Of a stretch of 64,000 nucleotides of DNA, positions 16,562 to 25,301 are shown in pieces. The stretch covers positions 124,001 to 188,000 of the forward strand of contig NZ_NPKR01000008.1 in assembly GCF_008329535.1 (NCBI RefSeq), read 5' to 3'. The notes below the pieces were generated by a model. The model worked only from the letters and a program-made list of their open reading frames with translations. It was not told the DNA's origin and did not search any database. Numbering within the stretch: position 1 is the stretch's first letter; each line of letters starts with the position of its first letter. The position numbers were made by a program, and so were the translations under genes. The DNA comes from Mycolicibacterium sp. P1-18 (GTDB lineage Bacteria > Actinomycetota > Actinomycetes > Mycobacteriales > Mycobacteriaceae).

Positions 16562-17932
16562 GTGACCGGGCGGCCGCGACGGATCGTCGTCACCGGCGCG
16601 TCCGGCAATGTCGGGGCGGGCGTTCTGCGCGCTCTTGCCAAGTCCGAACCCGACGCCGAGGTAGCGGGTGTCTGCCGGCGGCCCCCGACGCACGGTGAGC
16701 TCTACCGTGACGTGACGTGGCACGCCGTCGACCTCTCCTCACCGACCGCGGCCGAGGAGTTGGCGCCGGCGATGCGAGACGCCGACGTGGTCGTCCACCT
16801 TGCGTTGGCCATTCTTCCCGCCTACGACGAGGGCTATCTGTACCGGGCGAATGTCGCTGGCACACAGGCCGTCCTGGACGCCATGGTCACCGCCGGAGTG
16901 CGGCACATGGTGTACGCGTCGAGCCTCGGGATCTATGCGCCCGGCGAGGGTTACCCGGTGCCGGAGACGTGGCCGACGACCGGCCAGCCCTCGTCGACCT
17001 ACAGCAAGCACAAGGTCGTGGTCGAGGCGATGCTGGACGAGTTCGAACGCCGGCATCCCGACGTGGTGATCGGACGTTTCCGGCCGACGGTCGTGGTGCA
17101 GCGCGAGGCGGCGTCAGAGCTTCGGTCACTCTACGTCGGCCCGTTCGTCCCGCGGGCGGCGTTCAAGCTCCTTCGCCGCCGGGCCTTGCCGATCATCCCG
17201 CTGCCCGACGGCCTGGCCCTGCAGTTCGTCCACGCCGACGACGTCGGGGACGCTGCGGTCCGTCTGATGCAGCGACGCGCGCGCGGCTCCTTCAACGTGG
17301 CGGCCGACGCCCTGGACCACCCGCGCATCGCCGCGCTGGTCGGCGCGCGTCCGGTCGGGGTGACGCCCGAGTTGATGCGGCGGGCCGTCCGCGCGTTGCA
17401 CGGTCTGCGGGTGGTGGCGGTGACGCCCGGCTGGTACGACGTGGCCACCAGGTCCCCGCTGATGGACACCTCGAAGGCCCGCGACGAATTGGACTGGCGG
17501 CCAACGTGGTCGTCGACCGATGCCGCGCGCGAGTTGATCGAGGGTCTCGCCGACGGAGCCGTGGGGCCCAGTGCGGCGATGGGATGGAGGGACGGCGATC
17601 AGATGGCTGGACCGAAGACGGTCGACCGCGTGCACGACACCACTCTGCTGCTGTGGTGCGTCATGGCCCTGACGCGCGCGACGACGCCGGGGCGGCCCGG
17701 GGTGATGCACGGCGCCGTCATCGCGGCAAATCTGTTGTCGGGCACCCCCGCCGCGCTCACCCGGGTGCGAGAACGGCGTCGAGACGCCGTGGCGCTGGTG
17801 GCTCCCGTCGCCGTCGGGGTGGCGGTCCTGGCCAGCGCACGCGGGGGCCGTGCGGCGGCGGCGGCCACCACCGTTCTCGGGCTGCTCGGGATCGCCGAGC
17901 GGCGCCGCGCCGCGCGAAGGAGCGTGGGATGA
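16562..17932 (+). CDS. NAD-dependent epimerase/dehydratase family protein with membrane tail
   Basis: A 456-residue protein. Residues 1-310 are an extended SDR: VVTGASGNVGAGVLRAL (cofactor motif), then AGTQAVLDAM, YASSLGIY and YSKHK (active-site Tyr and Lys). The last 100 residues are unusual: a hydrophobic stretch (AVALVAPVAVGVAVLASARG, near 410-430) and a basic end, so it may be membrane anchored. I start it at the GTG at 16562, which follows GAGGAC; an ATG at 16493 would add 23 residues without support. Its stop overlaps the next gene by 4 bp, which suggests joint function with that SDR. Confidence 0.78.
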   Translation: MTGRPRRIVVTGASGNVGAGVLRALAKSEPDAEVAGVCRRPPTHGELYRDVTWHAVDLSSPTAAEELAPAMRDADVVVHLALAILPAYDEGYLYRANVAGTQAVLDAMVTAGVRHMVYASSLGIYAPGEGYPVPETWPTTGQPSSTYSKHKVVVEAMLDEFERRHPDVVIGRFRPTVVVQREAASELRSLYVGPFVPRAAFKLLRRRALPIIPLPDGLALQFVHADDVGDAAVRLMQRRARGSFNVAADALDHPRIAALVGARPVGVTPELMRRAVRALHGLRVVAVTPGWYDVATRSPLMDTSKARDELDWRPTWSSTDAARELIEGLADGAVGPSAAMGWRDGDQMAGPKTVDRVHDTTLLLWCVMALTRATTPGRPGVMHGAVIAANLLSGTPAALTRVRERRRDAVALVAPVAVGVAVLASARGGRAAAAATTVLGLLGIAERRRAARRSVG

Positions 17933-18768
17933 ACGCGCACACCACGAACGGCGGTCCTCGAGTCGTCGTGATCACCGGAGCCTCGAGCGGCATTGGGCGG
18001 GAGACGGCCCTGCGCTACGCCGGGCGGCGCGACCGGCTGGTGCTCGCCGCCCGGACCGAGGGCACGCTGCGCGAGGTGGCTGAGGAGTGCTTCGCCGCCG
18101 GCGCGCAGGACGTGGTGGTCCACCCCACCGACATCGGCGACGCCGAGGCGGTGCAACGGCTGTTCGACCTCGCCGTGGACACATTCGGGGGAGTCGACGT
18201 CGCGGTGCAGTGTGCGGCGGTCACCGCGTTCGGCAAGTTCGAGGATCTGCCTGCCGAGCTCTTCGAGGCGATCATCCGCACCAACCTCATCGGAGCAGCG
18301 AACGTCGCACGGAGCGCGCTGGCGCATTTCCAGGCACGTGGCGCCGGGCATCTGGTCTTGGTGGGGTCACTCCTCGGGGAAGTCGCCGTGCCTTTCCAAT
18401 CCGCCTACGTCGCAAGCAAGTTCGCGCTCAAGGGCTTGATTCGTGTTCTGCGACAGGAGAATCGGCACCTGCCCGGTGTCCGTGTGCACGGTGTCTATCC
18501 GGGTCCGGTGAATACGCCCGTGTACGGCACGTCGGAGAACTACCTCGAGCAGACGCCACGCGTGCCGCCCACCGCCGACACGCCGGCGTTCGTCGCCAGG
18601 GCGATCATGCGGGAGGCCGACCGCAACCGCTCCACCGAGCGGCACGTCGGCTGGTTCACCGTTCCCGCGATCGTCGCCTATCGTCTGCTGCCCACCGCGT
18701 TCGACGCGCTGATCGGGCCGCTGCTGCGCGCGACGGCCTTCACGACCGAGAAGGACAACGCTCGCTGA
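17929..18768 (+). CDS. SDR family oxidoreductase coupled to the epimerase gene
   Basis: A 279-residue short-chain dehydrogenase starting at the ATG that overlaps the preceding stop (ATGA). It has TGASSGIGRETALRY, the catalytic Ser in LVGSLLG and YVASK. The usual NNAG motif is replaced by QCAA, as in a subgroup of membrane-associated SDRs. The C-terminus is long and hydrophobic (FTVPAIVAYRLLPTAFDALI), which again suggests a membrane contact and a lipophilic substrate. Together with the epimerase-like partner it may act on a lipid or terpenoid, but this is inference only. Confidence 0.82.
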   Translation: MNAHTTNGGPRVVVITGASSGIGRETALRYAGRRDRLVLAARTEGTLREVAEECFAAGAQDVVVHPTDIGDAEAVQRLFDLAVDTFGGVDVAVQCAAVTAFGKFEDLPAELFEAIIRTNLIGAANVARSALAHFQARGAGHLVLVGSLLGEVAVPFQSAYVASKFALKGLIRVLRQENRHLPGVRVHGVYPGPVNTPVYGTSENYLEQTPRVPPTADTPAFVARAIMREADRNRSTERHVGWFTVPAIVAYRLLPTAFDALIGPLLRATAFTTEKDNAR

Positions 18769-18784
18769 GGTTGGGACGCGGGGT

Positions 18785-19000
18785 CAGTGGCTCCACTTGC
18801 CGGCACCAAGCGCACCGGTTCGTGCGCGGGGAGGTCGATGAAGCAGGTCACCGAGCGATCGCCCAGCGCCCAGGAATCCTTGTCCGGGAACTCGATGACG
18901 GTGCGCCCGTTCGCGGGGTCCCTGCCTTCTTCCTCTGTCATGTACTTACGAGCCGTCTCGGGGCACTTCGCCTGGTCCGGACCGTCACGAATGGCGGTAA
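18785..19000 (-). pseudogene. Remnant resembling a septum-formation/DUF4190-associated domain
   Basis: In the 292-bp gap between the SDR and GlxA genes, the minus strand encodes a fragment with CPETARKY, then TVIEFPDKDSWALGDRSVTCF. The combination of a Cys, an A-x-x-Y helix and a W-x-x-GDR-x-x-x-C motif is the pattern of actinobacterial septum-formation-family C-terminal domains. There is no start codon before the conserved part in this frame and the frame then runs on into the antisense of the SDR gene, so I read it as a broken remnant. Its assignment is tentative. Confidence 0.35.
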
Positions 19001-19060
19001 TGCCCCCATGTGCGAGGATGACGACGCGGCCGGTGCGCGTCGGCCGGAGGGGAGTGCCGG

Positions 19061-20011
19061 ATGACGCAGCGACCGCATCGGGTGGTGGTCCTCGTCCTCG
19101 ACGGGGCGCTCCCGCTGGACCTCGGAATCGCGGCAGAGGTGTTTCATCCGGAGACGGGATTCGGGTACGAGGTGTCGGCCTGCGGGGTCACTGCCGGAAC
19201 GGTGCCGTCCCACGGCGACTTCGGCTACGCGGTGCCGCGGGGCCTGGACGCACTGGCCGACGCCGACACGATCGTCGTCCCGGGGTACGCCCCGGCCGGC
19301 CGGCCGATACCGGCACAGGTGGGCGAGGCACTGCGGAGCGCTGCATCACGCGGCGCCAGGATCGCGTCGATCTGCTACGGCGCCTTCGCACTTGCGGACG
19401 CCGGTCTGCTCGACGGCCTGCGCGCGACGACGCACTGGGATGCGGCCGAGAAGCTCGCGCAGCGGTACCCGCAGATCACGGTCGAGCCGAACGTGCTCTT
19501 CGTCGACGAGGGATCCATCCTCACCTCGGCGGGTGCGGCCGCCGGTCTCGACCTGTGCCTGCACATCGTTCGTTGCGACCTCGGCGTCGGCGCGGCGAAC
19601 GAGATCGCCCGTGGACTCGTCACCGCGCCCTACCGGACCGGGGGGCAGGCCCAGTACCTGCCGAAGAGCAACTCGGCAGCCCATGGCGAAAGTCTCAGCG
19701 CCACGAGGGAATGGGCCATGACGCGGCTCGATCAGCCGCTCACCATCGCCGAACTCGCCGGACACGCGCGGATGTCGCCCCGAACGTTCCTGCGCCGCTT
19801 CGCCGAAGAGACTGGCAGCACGCCGCTGCAGTGGATCCTGCGGGCGCGGGTCGACACCGCCCGCGAGCTCCTGGAGAACACGAGGCTGTCGGTCGACCGC
19901 GTCGCGGAGCAGGTCGGCCTGGGAACGGGATCGAACCTGCGGCTGCACTTCCGCCGACTCCTGGACGTGTCGCCGACGGAGTATCGCGCCACGTTCTCCG
20001 GGCGGAGTTGA
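19061..20011 (+). CDS. GlxA-type regulator (DJ-1/PfpI domain plus AraC HTH)
   Basis: A 316-residue regulator. Residues 1-190 form a DJ-1/PfpI-like domain with the nucleophile-elbow Cys in IASICYGAFALADAGLLDG, though such domains in GlxA regulators are usually sensory, not enzymatic. Residues 215-316 are a double AraC-type helix-turn-helix (MSPRTFLRRFAEETGSTPLQ and VDRVAEQVGLGTGSNLRLHF). It converges with the quinone-oxidoreductase-like gene, 4 bp away. Its target genes are unknown. Confidence 0.88.
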   Translation: MTQRPHRVVVLVLDGALPLDLGIAAEVFHPETGFGYEVSACGVTAGTVPSHGDFGYAVPRGLDALADADTIVVPGYAPAGRPIPAQVGEALRSAASRGARIASICYGAFALADAGLLDGLRATTHWDAAEKLAQRYPQITVEPNVLFVDEGSILTSAGAAAGLDLCLHIVRCDLGVGAANEIARGLVTAPYRTGGQAQYLPKSNSAAHGESLSATREWAMTRLDQPLTIAELAGHARMSPRTFLRRFAEETGSTPLQWILRARVDTARELLENTRLSVDRVAEQVGLGTGSNLRLHFRRLLDVSPTEYRATFSGRS

Positions 20012-20015
20012 CGGA

Positions 20016-21023
20016 CTACGCGATACGGTCGGGCAGCGCCACCGTGTCGCCCGCCACGTCTATCGCCACCTTGCCGCGAAGCGCGTAGGACCGCCTGTCC
20101 TCCAGCAGTTCGTGAGCCTCGCCCATACGAGCGAGGGGAAGAGTCGCCCCGATGACGGGCTTCACCAGACCGCGTTCGACCAGTGTGGTGAGTGCGTCGA
20201 GCTTTCCCCGGTTCTGCCGGGTGAAGACGAAGTGATAGGCGGCGTTCTTGCCCCACGCGGCGATGAAGTTCTGTGGCTGGGCGACGTCGACGATGCTGAC
20301 GACGCGTCCAGACTCCGCCAGCGCCAACGGGCTTCGCGTGAGCGCGTCGCCACCGATCGTGTCGAAGACGACGTCGACGCCCGTGCCGTGCGTCATCTCG
20401 GCCACGGCCTCGACGTAGTCCGAGGAGGTGAAGTCGATCGCCGCATCCGCGCCGAGGGAACGCACGAACTCGTGGTCGGCGGTTTTCGCGGTGGTGATCA
20501 CGCGGGCGCCGATCGCCTTCGCGATCTGGATCGCGATCGTGCCGACACCGCCCGCCCCACCATGGATGAGGATCGTCTCCGCCACGCCGAGCTGCGCCCG
20601 CGTCACGAGGGACTCCCAGACCGTTCCCCCGACGAGGGTCAGGCTCGCCGCCTCCAGGTGACTGAGGTTCTCCGGCTTGCGGCCGACGAGCTCGACGTCG
20701 ACGACGTGCTGCTCGGCGTAGGAGCCGGGGCCGCCAAAGATGCGGGGCGTGTAGTACACCTCGTCGCCTACGCGGAACTCGGTTACGTGGGATCCGACTT
20801 CCTCGATCACACCGGAGACGTCGTGCCCGATGATCGACGGGAGCGGCACCAATTCCGCGTAGTCGCCGCGGCGGATCTGATAGTCGAGCGGGTTGACGGC
20901 CGTGGCATGGACGCGCACCCGTACCTGACGGGGGTCGACCTGCGGTACGGGAACGTCGCGCAGCTCGAAGGCGTCGGGGCCTCCGAATTGCGTCAGCACA
21001 ACGGCTTTCATGGAGTCTGTCAT
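20016..21023 (-). CDS. NADP-dependent zinc-less alcohol dehydrogenase/quinone oxidoreductase
   Basis: A 335-residue MDR-superfamily enzyme without zinc ligands. It begins MTDSMKAVVLTQFGGPDAFE and has the GroES-like N-terminal half, then ILIHGGAGGVGTIAIQIAK (NADPH-binding) and a C-terminal QNRGKLDALTTLVERGLVKP. The family reduces quinones or enones with NADPH. The ATG at 21023 has AGGAA about 8 bp upstream; an ATG at 21038 is an alternative. A strong palindrome lies at 21185-21207, about 160 bp upstream, and suggests dedicated repression, probably by a TetR-like or HxlR-like protein. Confidence 0.85.
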   Translation of the reverse strand: MTDSMKAVVLTQFGGPDAFELRDVPVPQVDPRQVRVRVHATAVNPLDYQIRRGDYAELVPLPSIIGHDVSGVIEEVGSHVTEFRVGDEVYYTPRIFGGPGSYAEQHVVDVELVGRKPENLSHLEAASLTLVGGTVWESLVTRAQLGVAETILIHGGAGGVGTIAIQIAKAIGARVITTAKTADHEFVRSLGADAAIDFTSSDYVEAVAEMTHGTGVDVVFDTIGGDALTRSPLALAESGRVVSIVDVAQPQNFIAAWGKNAAYHFVFTRQNRGKLDALTTLVERGLVKPVIGATLPLARMGEAHELLEDRRSYALRGKVAIDVAGDTVALPDRIA

Positions 21024-21395
21024 GTCGGTGTTCCTCATCGTGCTTCTGCGCGACGCGCCGGGTGGGTCTCCTTGAGTCTTGCGCGCGCGGCTCACGGACT
21101 CCAGTGGCGACAATGCCAATATCTGCGAGGATCGTGCCAAGGCGACGGCCGTGACGGGCGCCACACGCCGATTCGTGGACGATTGAAACATTCCAATGGT
21201 ATGTTTCTGACGGGTCGCAGCCGAGGCTGGCCTACCAAGTTCGCTCCGTTCTTCTGGAGCGGAGTCGTGCCGGATGCCCATTGGGGGCATGGTGATTCCC
21301 CGCCGCGACGACAGCCTCGCCTGCGCCCAATCGCTCACTCTGCCGGCTTGCCGCGGGTCATGATCAGCCCGCACGCCACGGCGCCACCCGCCTGA
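21024..21395. other. Intergenic region before the quinone-oxidoreductase gene
   Basis: These 372 bp hold no gene that I can support. The first 160 bp are the presumed 5' leader and promoter of the oxidoreductase, ending at a palindrome at 21185-21207. The rest is the 3' flank of the TetR gene and looks featureless. Confidence 0.5.
21185..21207. promoter_or_regulatory. 23-bp palindromic operator-like site
   Basis: The site has perfect 7-bp arms GAAACAT and ATGTTTC and a near-symmetric core TCCAATGGT, with only two non-matching positions per dyad besides the central base. It is in a locally AT-rich stretch 160 bp before the quinone-oxidoreductase start. Its size and form suit a TetR- or HxlR-family operator. 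Confidence 0.55.
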
Positions 21396-22004
21396 TCACA
21401 CCGGGGCGATCCCGTTGACGACGATGGCGAGCAGGCCCTCCGTCGCCACGGGATCTCGAGTGGTCTCGGTGGCCATGGCAATCGCGTTGAGAAGTGTCGT
21501 GACGTCTGCGAGTCTGACGTCGGGGCGTACGGCGCCTGCCTCGATCGCCCGGGCCAAAAGTGCCGCGCCGACCGCCGCGACCGGCGCCTGACACGCGGCG
21601 ACGAAGCCAGAGTCCTCGTGACCGCCGGAGGCAAATGCCGCCGCCAGACCGTGCTTCGCCCGGACGTGGTCGACGTAGGTGCGCAGCCACGTGTCCAGTG
21701 CCCGAGCCCCGTTGGCGTCGGTCAGCAATTCCTCACCCAGGGCGCACAACGCCTCCACCTCCGTCACACACACCGCGACGAGCAGATCTCGGCGGTCGGG
21801 GAAGTGCCGGTAGAGGGTGGCGTTGCTTACCCCGGCGCGGCGGGCGATGGCATCCAACGGGGCGCCGGGCCCGTGAACGGTGAACATCTCGTCGGCGGCG
21901 GCGAGGAGCGCCTCGTAGCTGCGGCGGCCGTCGGCCCGCAACGGCGGACGGACGAGATGCCCGAGTGCCGAACGCGTCGGGCTGATCGGCGGTCGTCGTG
22001 GCAT
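21396..22004 (-). CDS. TetR-family transcriptional regulator
   Basis: A 202-residue regulator. Residues 28-75 are the TetR DNA-binding domain (AAADEMFTVHGPGAPLDAIARRAGVSNATLYRHFPDRRDLL, cited by its ends AAADEMF and LYRHFPDRRDLL). The C-terminal helical domain is of the type that binds small ligands. The ATG at 22004 has GGGAGGG directly upstream. It is divergent from the EthD-family gene, and the 122-bp gap carries repeated GGGGAACTCC-type elements, so it probably represses itself and that gene. Confidence 0.87.
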   Translation of the reverse strand: MPRRPPISPTRSALGHLVRPPLRADGRRSYEALLAAADEMFTVHGPGAPLDAIARRAGVSNATLYRHFPDRRDLLVAVCVTEVEALCALGEELLTDANGARALDTWLRTYVDHVRAKHGLAAAFASGGHEDSGFVAACQAPVAAVGAALLARAIEAGAVRPDVRLADVTTLLNAIAMATETTRDPVATEGLLAIVVNGIAPV

Positions 22005-22029
22005 GAACCCTCCCAACGGCTTGATAAAC

Positions 22030-22078
22030 GGGGAACTCCACGGTTATGGTACGGCGACCGATGAACGGGGAGTTCCCC
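22030..22078. promoter_or_regulatory. Paired operator-like repeats between TetR and EthD genes
   Basis: GGGGAACTCC at 22030-22039 is the exact reverse complement of GGAGTTCCCC at 22069-22078. The second copy is itself nearly palindromic (GGGGAGTTCCCC, 22067-22078), and each copy is preceded by GAT-A/G-AAC. Two TetR sites in the shared promoter region are the simplest reading. Confidence 0.55.
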
Positions 22079-22126
22079 GGATACCGGTAGGCCGCGATGG
22101 GGACGAGCGAGAAACGGAGCACTGCG

Positions 22127-22480
22127 ATGTTCAAGGTGCTGAGCTATCTGGCCAAGCGGGACGGGATGGCGACTGAAGAGTTCGTCGACTACTACGAAAA
22201 TCACCACGTGCCACTCATTTTGAGCGTCGGACCTGTCCCGACCGTCTACAAGCGCCACTATCTCCACCACGGCGACGCGGTCGACGTCGGCGCGGGGGAG
22301 ATCGACTTCGACGTGGTCACCGAAGTCGCGTTTCCCGACCGATCTGCGTTCACGTCCTGGATGGAGGCCGTCGGCACCGGAGACGTCGGCGATCGAGTGG
22401 CAGCCGACGAGGCGCGCTTCCTCGACCGTTCACGCACGCGCGCCTGTGTGGTCCACGACTACGTCACCACGCGGGACTAG
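22127..22480 (+). CDS. EthD-domain protein
   Basis: A 117-residue dimeric alpha-beta barrel protein of the EthD type. Typical features are MFKVLSYLAKRDGMATEEFV, the YYENHHVPLI helix, YKRHYL and a C-terminal DEARFLDRSRTRACVV. EthD-like proteins assist degradation of ethers, polyketide-like compounds or quinones; some act as decarboxylases or monooxygenases. The start at 22127 is preceded by GGAG; an earlier ATG at 22097 is less likely. It is divergent from the TetR gene, which probably controls it. Confidence 0.8.
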   Translation: MFKVLSYLAKRDGMATEEFVDYYENHHVPLILSVGPVPTVYKRHYLHHGDAVDVGAGEIDFDVVTEVAFPDRSAFTSWMEAVGTGDVGDRVAADEARFLDRSRTRACVVHDYVTTRD

Positions 22481-22534
22481 AGAGCTCGCGCCAATCACTA
22501 TGCGGCGCAGCACGACACGACGCCACGGCGCGGC

Positions 22535-24220
22535 TCACGTCAGAATTGCCCGCGCTGCGCGTTCGGCGATCAGCATGACGGGGGCGTTGGTGTTGCCCGA
22601 CGTGATGGTGGGCATCGCCGACGCGTCCACCACCCGCAGGCCCGCGACGCGGTACACGCGGCAATCGGTGTCGAGCACGGTGGCGGCCGACCGCGGCAGG
22701 CCGGCCGTGTCGAACGCGCCCATCGCGCACGTGCCCACCGGATGGAAGATGGTGGTCCCCAACTCCCTGGCCGCCTGCTCCAAGTCCTCGTCGCTCGTGC
22801 GTCGTGGTCCGGGAAGCACTTCCTCCGGGGAGTAGCGCGCCAGTGGCTGCGCCGCCATGATTTGCCGCGTCATCCTCAAGCCGCGCACGGCAATTCGACG
22901 GTCGGCGTCGGTCGACAGGTAATTGCAGGTGATCTTGGGGGAGGTGAGCGGATCCGCACCGGCTATCCGCACGTGACCCCGCGAGGTGGGGCGCAGGTTG
23001 CACACCGACGGAGTGATCGCACCGAACGGATGCAGGGGTTCGCCGAACTTGGCCAACGACAACGGCTGAACGTGCCATTCCAGGTTGGGACTGGGCAACG
23101 CGTCGTCGCTTCTGGCGAACGCCCCCAGCGTGGACGGCGGCATGGTCAGGGGTCCCGAACGGAGCAGCAGGTACTGAAGGCCCATGCCGGCACGGGTGAT
23201 CCAATTGCGGTACAGCGTGTTGACGGTCCGGGCGCCCGTCACCCGGTAAACGGTTCGCAGCTGCAGGTGGTCCTGGAGGTTCTCACCCACCCCGGGCAGG
23301 TCGACGGCCACCGGCACCTGATGCCGGGCGAGCAACCCCGCCGGTCCCAGACCAGAGGCCTGCATCAGCTGTGGCGACCCGATCGCCCCGGCGCTCAGGA
23401 TCACCTCCCGGCGGGCCAGGACGTCGACGATCTGACCGTCCTTGCGCAGCCGCACGCCGGTGGCGCGGTGCCGAGCCGTGGTCCACGCGCCGCGCCGCTG
23501 ACCGTCGTGGACGTGGTCGTCCATCAGCAGATGCAACGCCTGGGCGTGGGTGTAGATGGTCAGATTCGGTCGTTTCGCGACGGGATGCAGGAAGGAATCG
23601 GCCATCGACCAGCGACGGCCACGCCGCTGGTTGACGTGGAAGTACGCACTGCCGTCGTTGCTTCCGCGGTTGAACTCGTCGATCGGGTCGATGCCCACCT
23701 GAGCGGCGGCGGCCTGCCAGGCATCCAAGACCTTCCAGCGCACGCGTGGCCGGTCGACGGCGATCTCACCGCCCGCACCGTGCCAGTCGTCGGCGCCGCC
23801 GAAGTAGTCCTCGAGCTCCTTGTAGATCGTCAGGGTCTCGCCGGGCTGGTCCGTTCCACCCCACAGCCAGCGATCGTCGCCGGTGGCTCGGGCCCACAGT
23901 TCGTAGTCCGACGCCTGCCCGCGCATGTGGATCATCGCGTTGATCGACGAGCTGCCGCCGATCACCCGGCCCCGCGCGTAGTGGATGCTGCGGCCGGCCA
24001 GTCCCGGGTCGGCCTCGGTGGCGAAGCACCAGTCGGTGCGCGGGTTCGCGATCGTGTACAGGTAGCCCACCGGCACCTTGATCCAGAACCAGTCGTCCTT
24101 GCCGCCGGCCTCGATCAGCAGCACGCGGTGATCGGGATTGGCGCTGAGGCGGTTGGCGAGCAGGCAGCCCGCACTACCTGCTCCCACGATGACGAAGTCG
24201 AATTCGGCGGCGGGGTGCAT
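22535..24220 (-). CDS. GMC-family FAD oxidoreductase (choline dehydrogenase-like)
   Basis: A 561-residue flavoenzyme starting at the ATG at 24220, which has GGAGGAAG directly upstream. The FAD motif VIVGAGSAGCLLANRL is at residues 9-24, with E31 as the usual ribose-binding acid, then ARGRVIGGSSSINAM, VILSAGAIGSPQLM, and the catalytic pair region FHPVGTCAMG and SGNTNAPVM near the C-terminus. GMC enzymes oxidise alcohols such as choline, glucose or aliphatic alcohols. It is divergent from an SDR gene (24433), and the two may act on the same alcohol or ketone. Confidence 0.88.
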   Translation of the reverse strand: MHPAAEFDFVIVGAGSAGCLLANRLSANPDHRVLLIEAGGKDDWFWIKVPVGYLYTIANPRTDWCFATEADPGLAGRSIHYARGRVIGGSSSINAMIHMRGQASDYELWARATGDDRWLWGGTDQPGETLTIYKELEDYFGGADDWHGAGGEIAVDRPRVRWKVLDAWQAAAAQVGIDPIDEFNRGSNDGSAYFHVNQRRGRRWSMADSFLHPVAKRPNLTIYTHAQALHLLMDDHVHDGQRRGAWTTARHRATGVRLRKDGQIVDVLARREVILSAGAIGSPQLMQASGLGPAGLLARHQVPVAVDLPGVGENLQDHLQLRTVYRVTGARTVNTLYRNWITRAGMGLQYLLLRSGPLTMPPSTLGAFARSDDALPSPNLEWHVQPLSLAKFGEPLHPFGAITPSVCNLRPTSRGHVRIAGADPLTSPKITCNYLSTDADRRIAVRGLRMTRQIMAAQPLARYSPEEVLPGPRRTSDEDLEQAARELGTTIFHPVGTCAMGAFDTAGLPRSAATVLDTDCRVYRVAGLRVVDASAMPTITSGNTNAPVMLIAERAARAILT

Positions 24221-24432
24221 CTTCCTCCATGGCGTCGGTGCGGCAACCGACGATCGCACACGAAGCGACGGCTTCGTCGCCGAACGTCGTGGAGCGCCGG
24301 ATCGCCGCCACGAGGGGGGCCCCGGCAGTACCCCCACTGCGGGGATCTCCTTGACGACGGCAGAACCGCCTAACGTGCCCGTTGGACACCCCCGAGCCGG
24401 GCGCGTCGTCCGACCAACGAGAAAGGCAACAC

Positions 24433-25227
24433 GTGACCAACAGCCAATTCGCAACGCACGCCAGGCTTTTCGATCTGACCGGCAAACGGGCCCTGGTCAC
24501 CGGCGGCACCAGGGGCATCGGGACGATGATCGCCCGCGGTCTTCTACAAGCGGGCGCCCGGGTGGTCGTCAGCTCGCGCAGTGCAGACGCGTGTGCTCAG
24601 GCACAGCACCAGCTGTCGGAATTCGGCGACGTCAGGGCCGTTCCTGCGGATCTGTCCCGGCACGAGGAGTGTCGGCGCCTCGCGGACCTCGTCACGGCCG
24701 ATTCCGGAACGCTCGACATCCTCGTCAACAACGCGGGCGCCTTGTGGGACGAACCGTTGGAGACGTTCCCGGACGAAGCGTGGGACACGGTCGTCGACCT
24801 CAACCTGAAGGCGCCGTTCTGGCTCGTGCAGGCGCTGTTGCCGGCACTGCGCAACGCCGGCACCGCCGACGATCCCGCACGGATCGTCAACATCGGCAGC
24901 ATCGCCGCAATCCACATCCCCGCGCGGCCCAACTATTCGTACTCGAGTAGCAAGGCTGCGTTGCATCAACTCACGAGAGTGCTCGCCAAGGAGCTCGGGC
25001 CACAACACATCACGGTCAACGCGGTGGCACCGGGACCGTTCCCGTCGACGATGATGGCGGCAACCCTCGACGAGTTCGGCGAGACGATCGCGGCGTCGGC
25101 GCCGCTGCGCCGAATCGGCCGCGACGACGACATGGCCGGTGTCGCCGTGTTCCTCGCCAGCCGGGCGGGTGCGTACCTCACGGGCGCCATCGTCCCCGTC
25201 GACGGGGGGATCGCCACGACGGCCTAG
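24433..25227 (+). CDS. SDR family oxidoreductase
   Basis: A 264-residue classical SDR with TGGTRGIGTMIARGL, NNAGALWDEPLE, the catalytic Ser in NIGSIAAI, YSSSK and the C-terminal GAYLTGAIVPVDGG. An SSRS segment after the second strand suggests NADP(H). The GTG at 24433 has AAAGG at 9 bp and fits the family start; the frame is open 17 codons further upstream. It is divergent from the GMC oxidoreductase gene across 212 bp, which must hold both promoters. Confidence 0.87.
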   Translation: MTNSQFATHARLFDLTGKRALVTGGTRGIGTMIARGLLQAGARVVVSSRSADACAQAQHQLSEFGDVRAVPADLSRHEECRRLADLVTADSGTLDILVNNAGALWDEPLETFPDEAWDTVVDLNLKAPFWLVQALLPALRNAGTADDPARIVNIGSIAAIHIPARPNYSYSSSKAALHQLTRVLAKELGPQHITVNAVAPGPFPSTMMAATLDEFGETIAASAPLRRIGRDDDMAGVAVFLASRAGAYLTGAIVPVDGGIATTA

Positions 25228-25301
25228 GGGCTCTGCCGGGACCGGGGTCGGGGTACTGGCGGTGCCTCCCTTGATCGGTGGGGTCGGCCTACGGTGAGTG
25301 G

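Noticed and set aside
16717..17928. Extension of the SDR at 17929 upstream into the epimerase gene
   Set aside because: The open frame is only a shifted reading of the epimerase gene; the SDR N-terminus and the ATGA overlap fix its start at 17929.
22742..24373. 543-codon open frame on the plus strand opposite the GMC oxidoreductase
   Set aside because: Antisense of a complete GMC enzyme with clear motifs; the translation has no recognisable domain.
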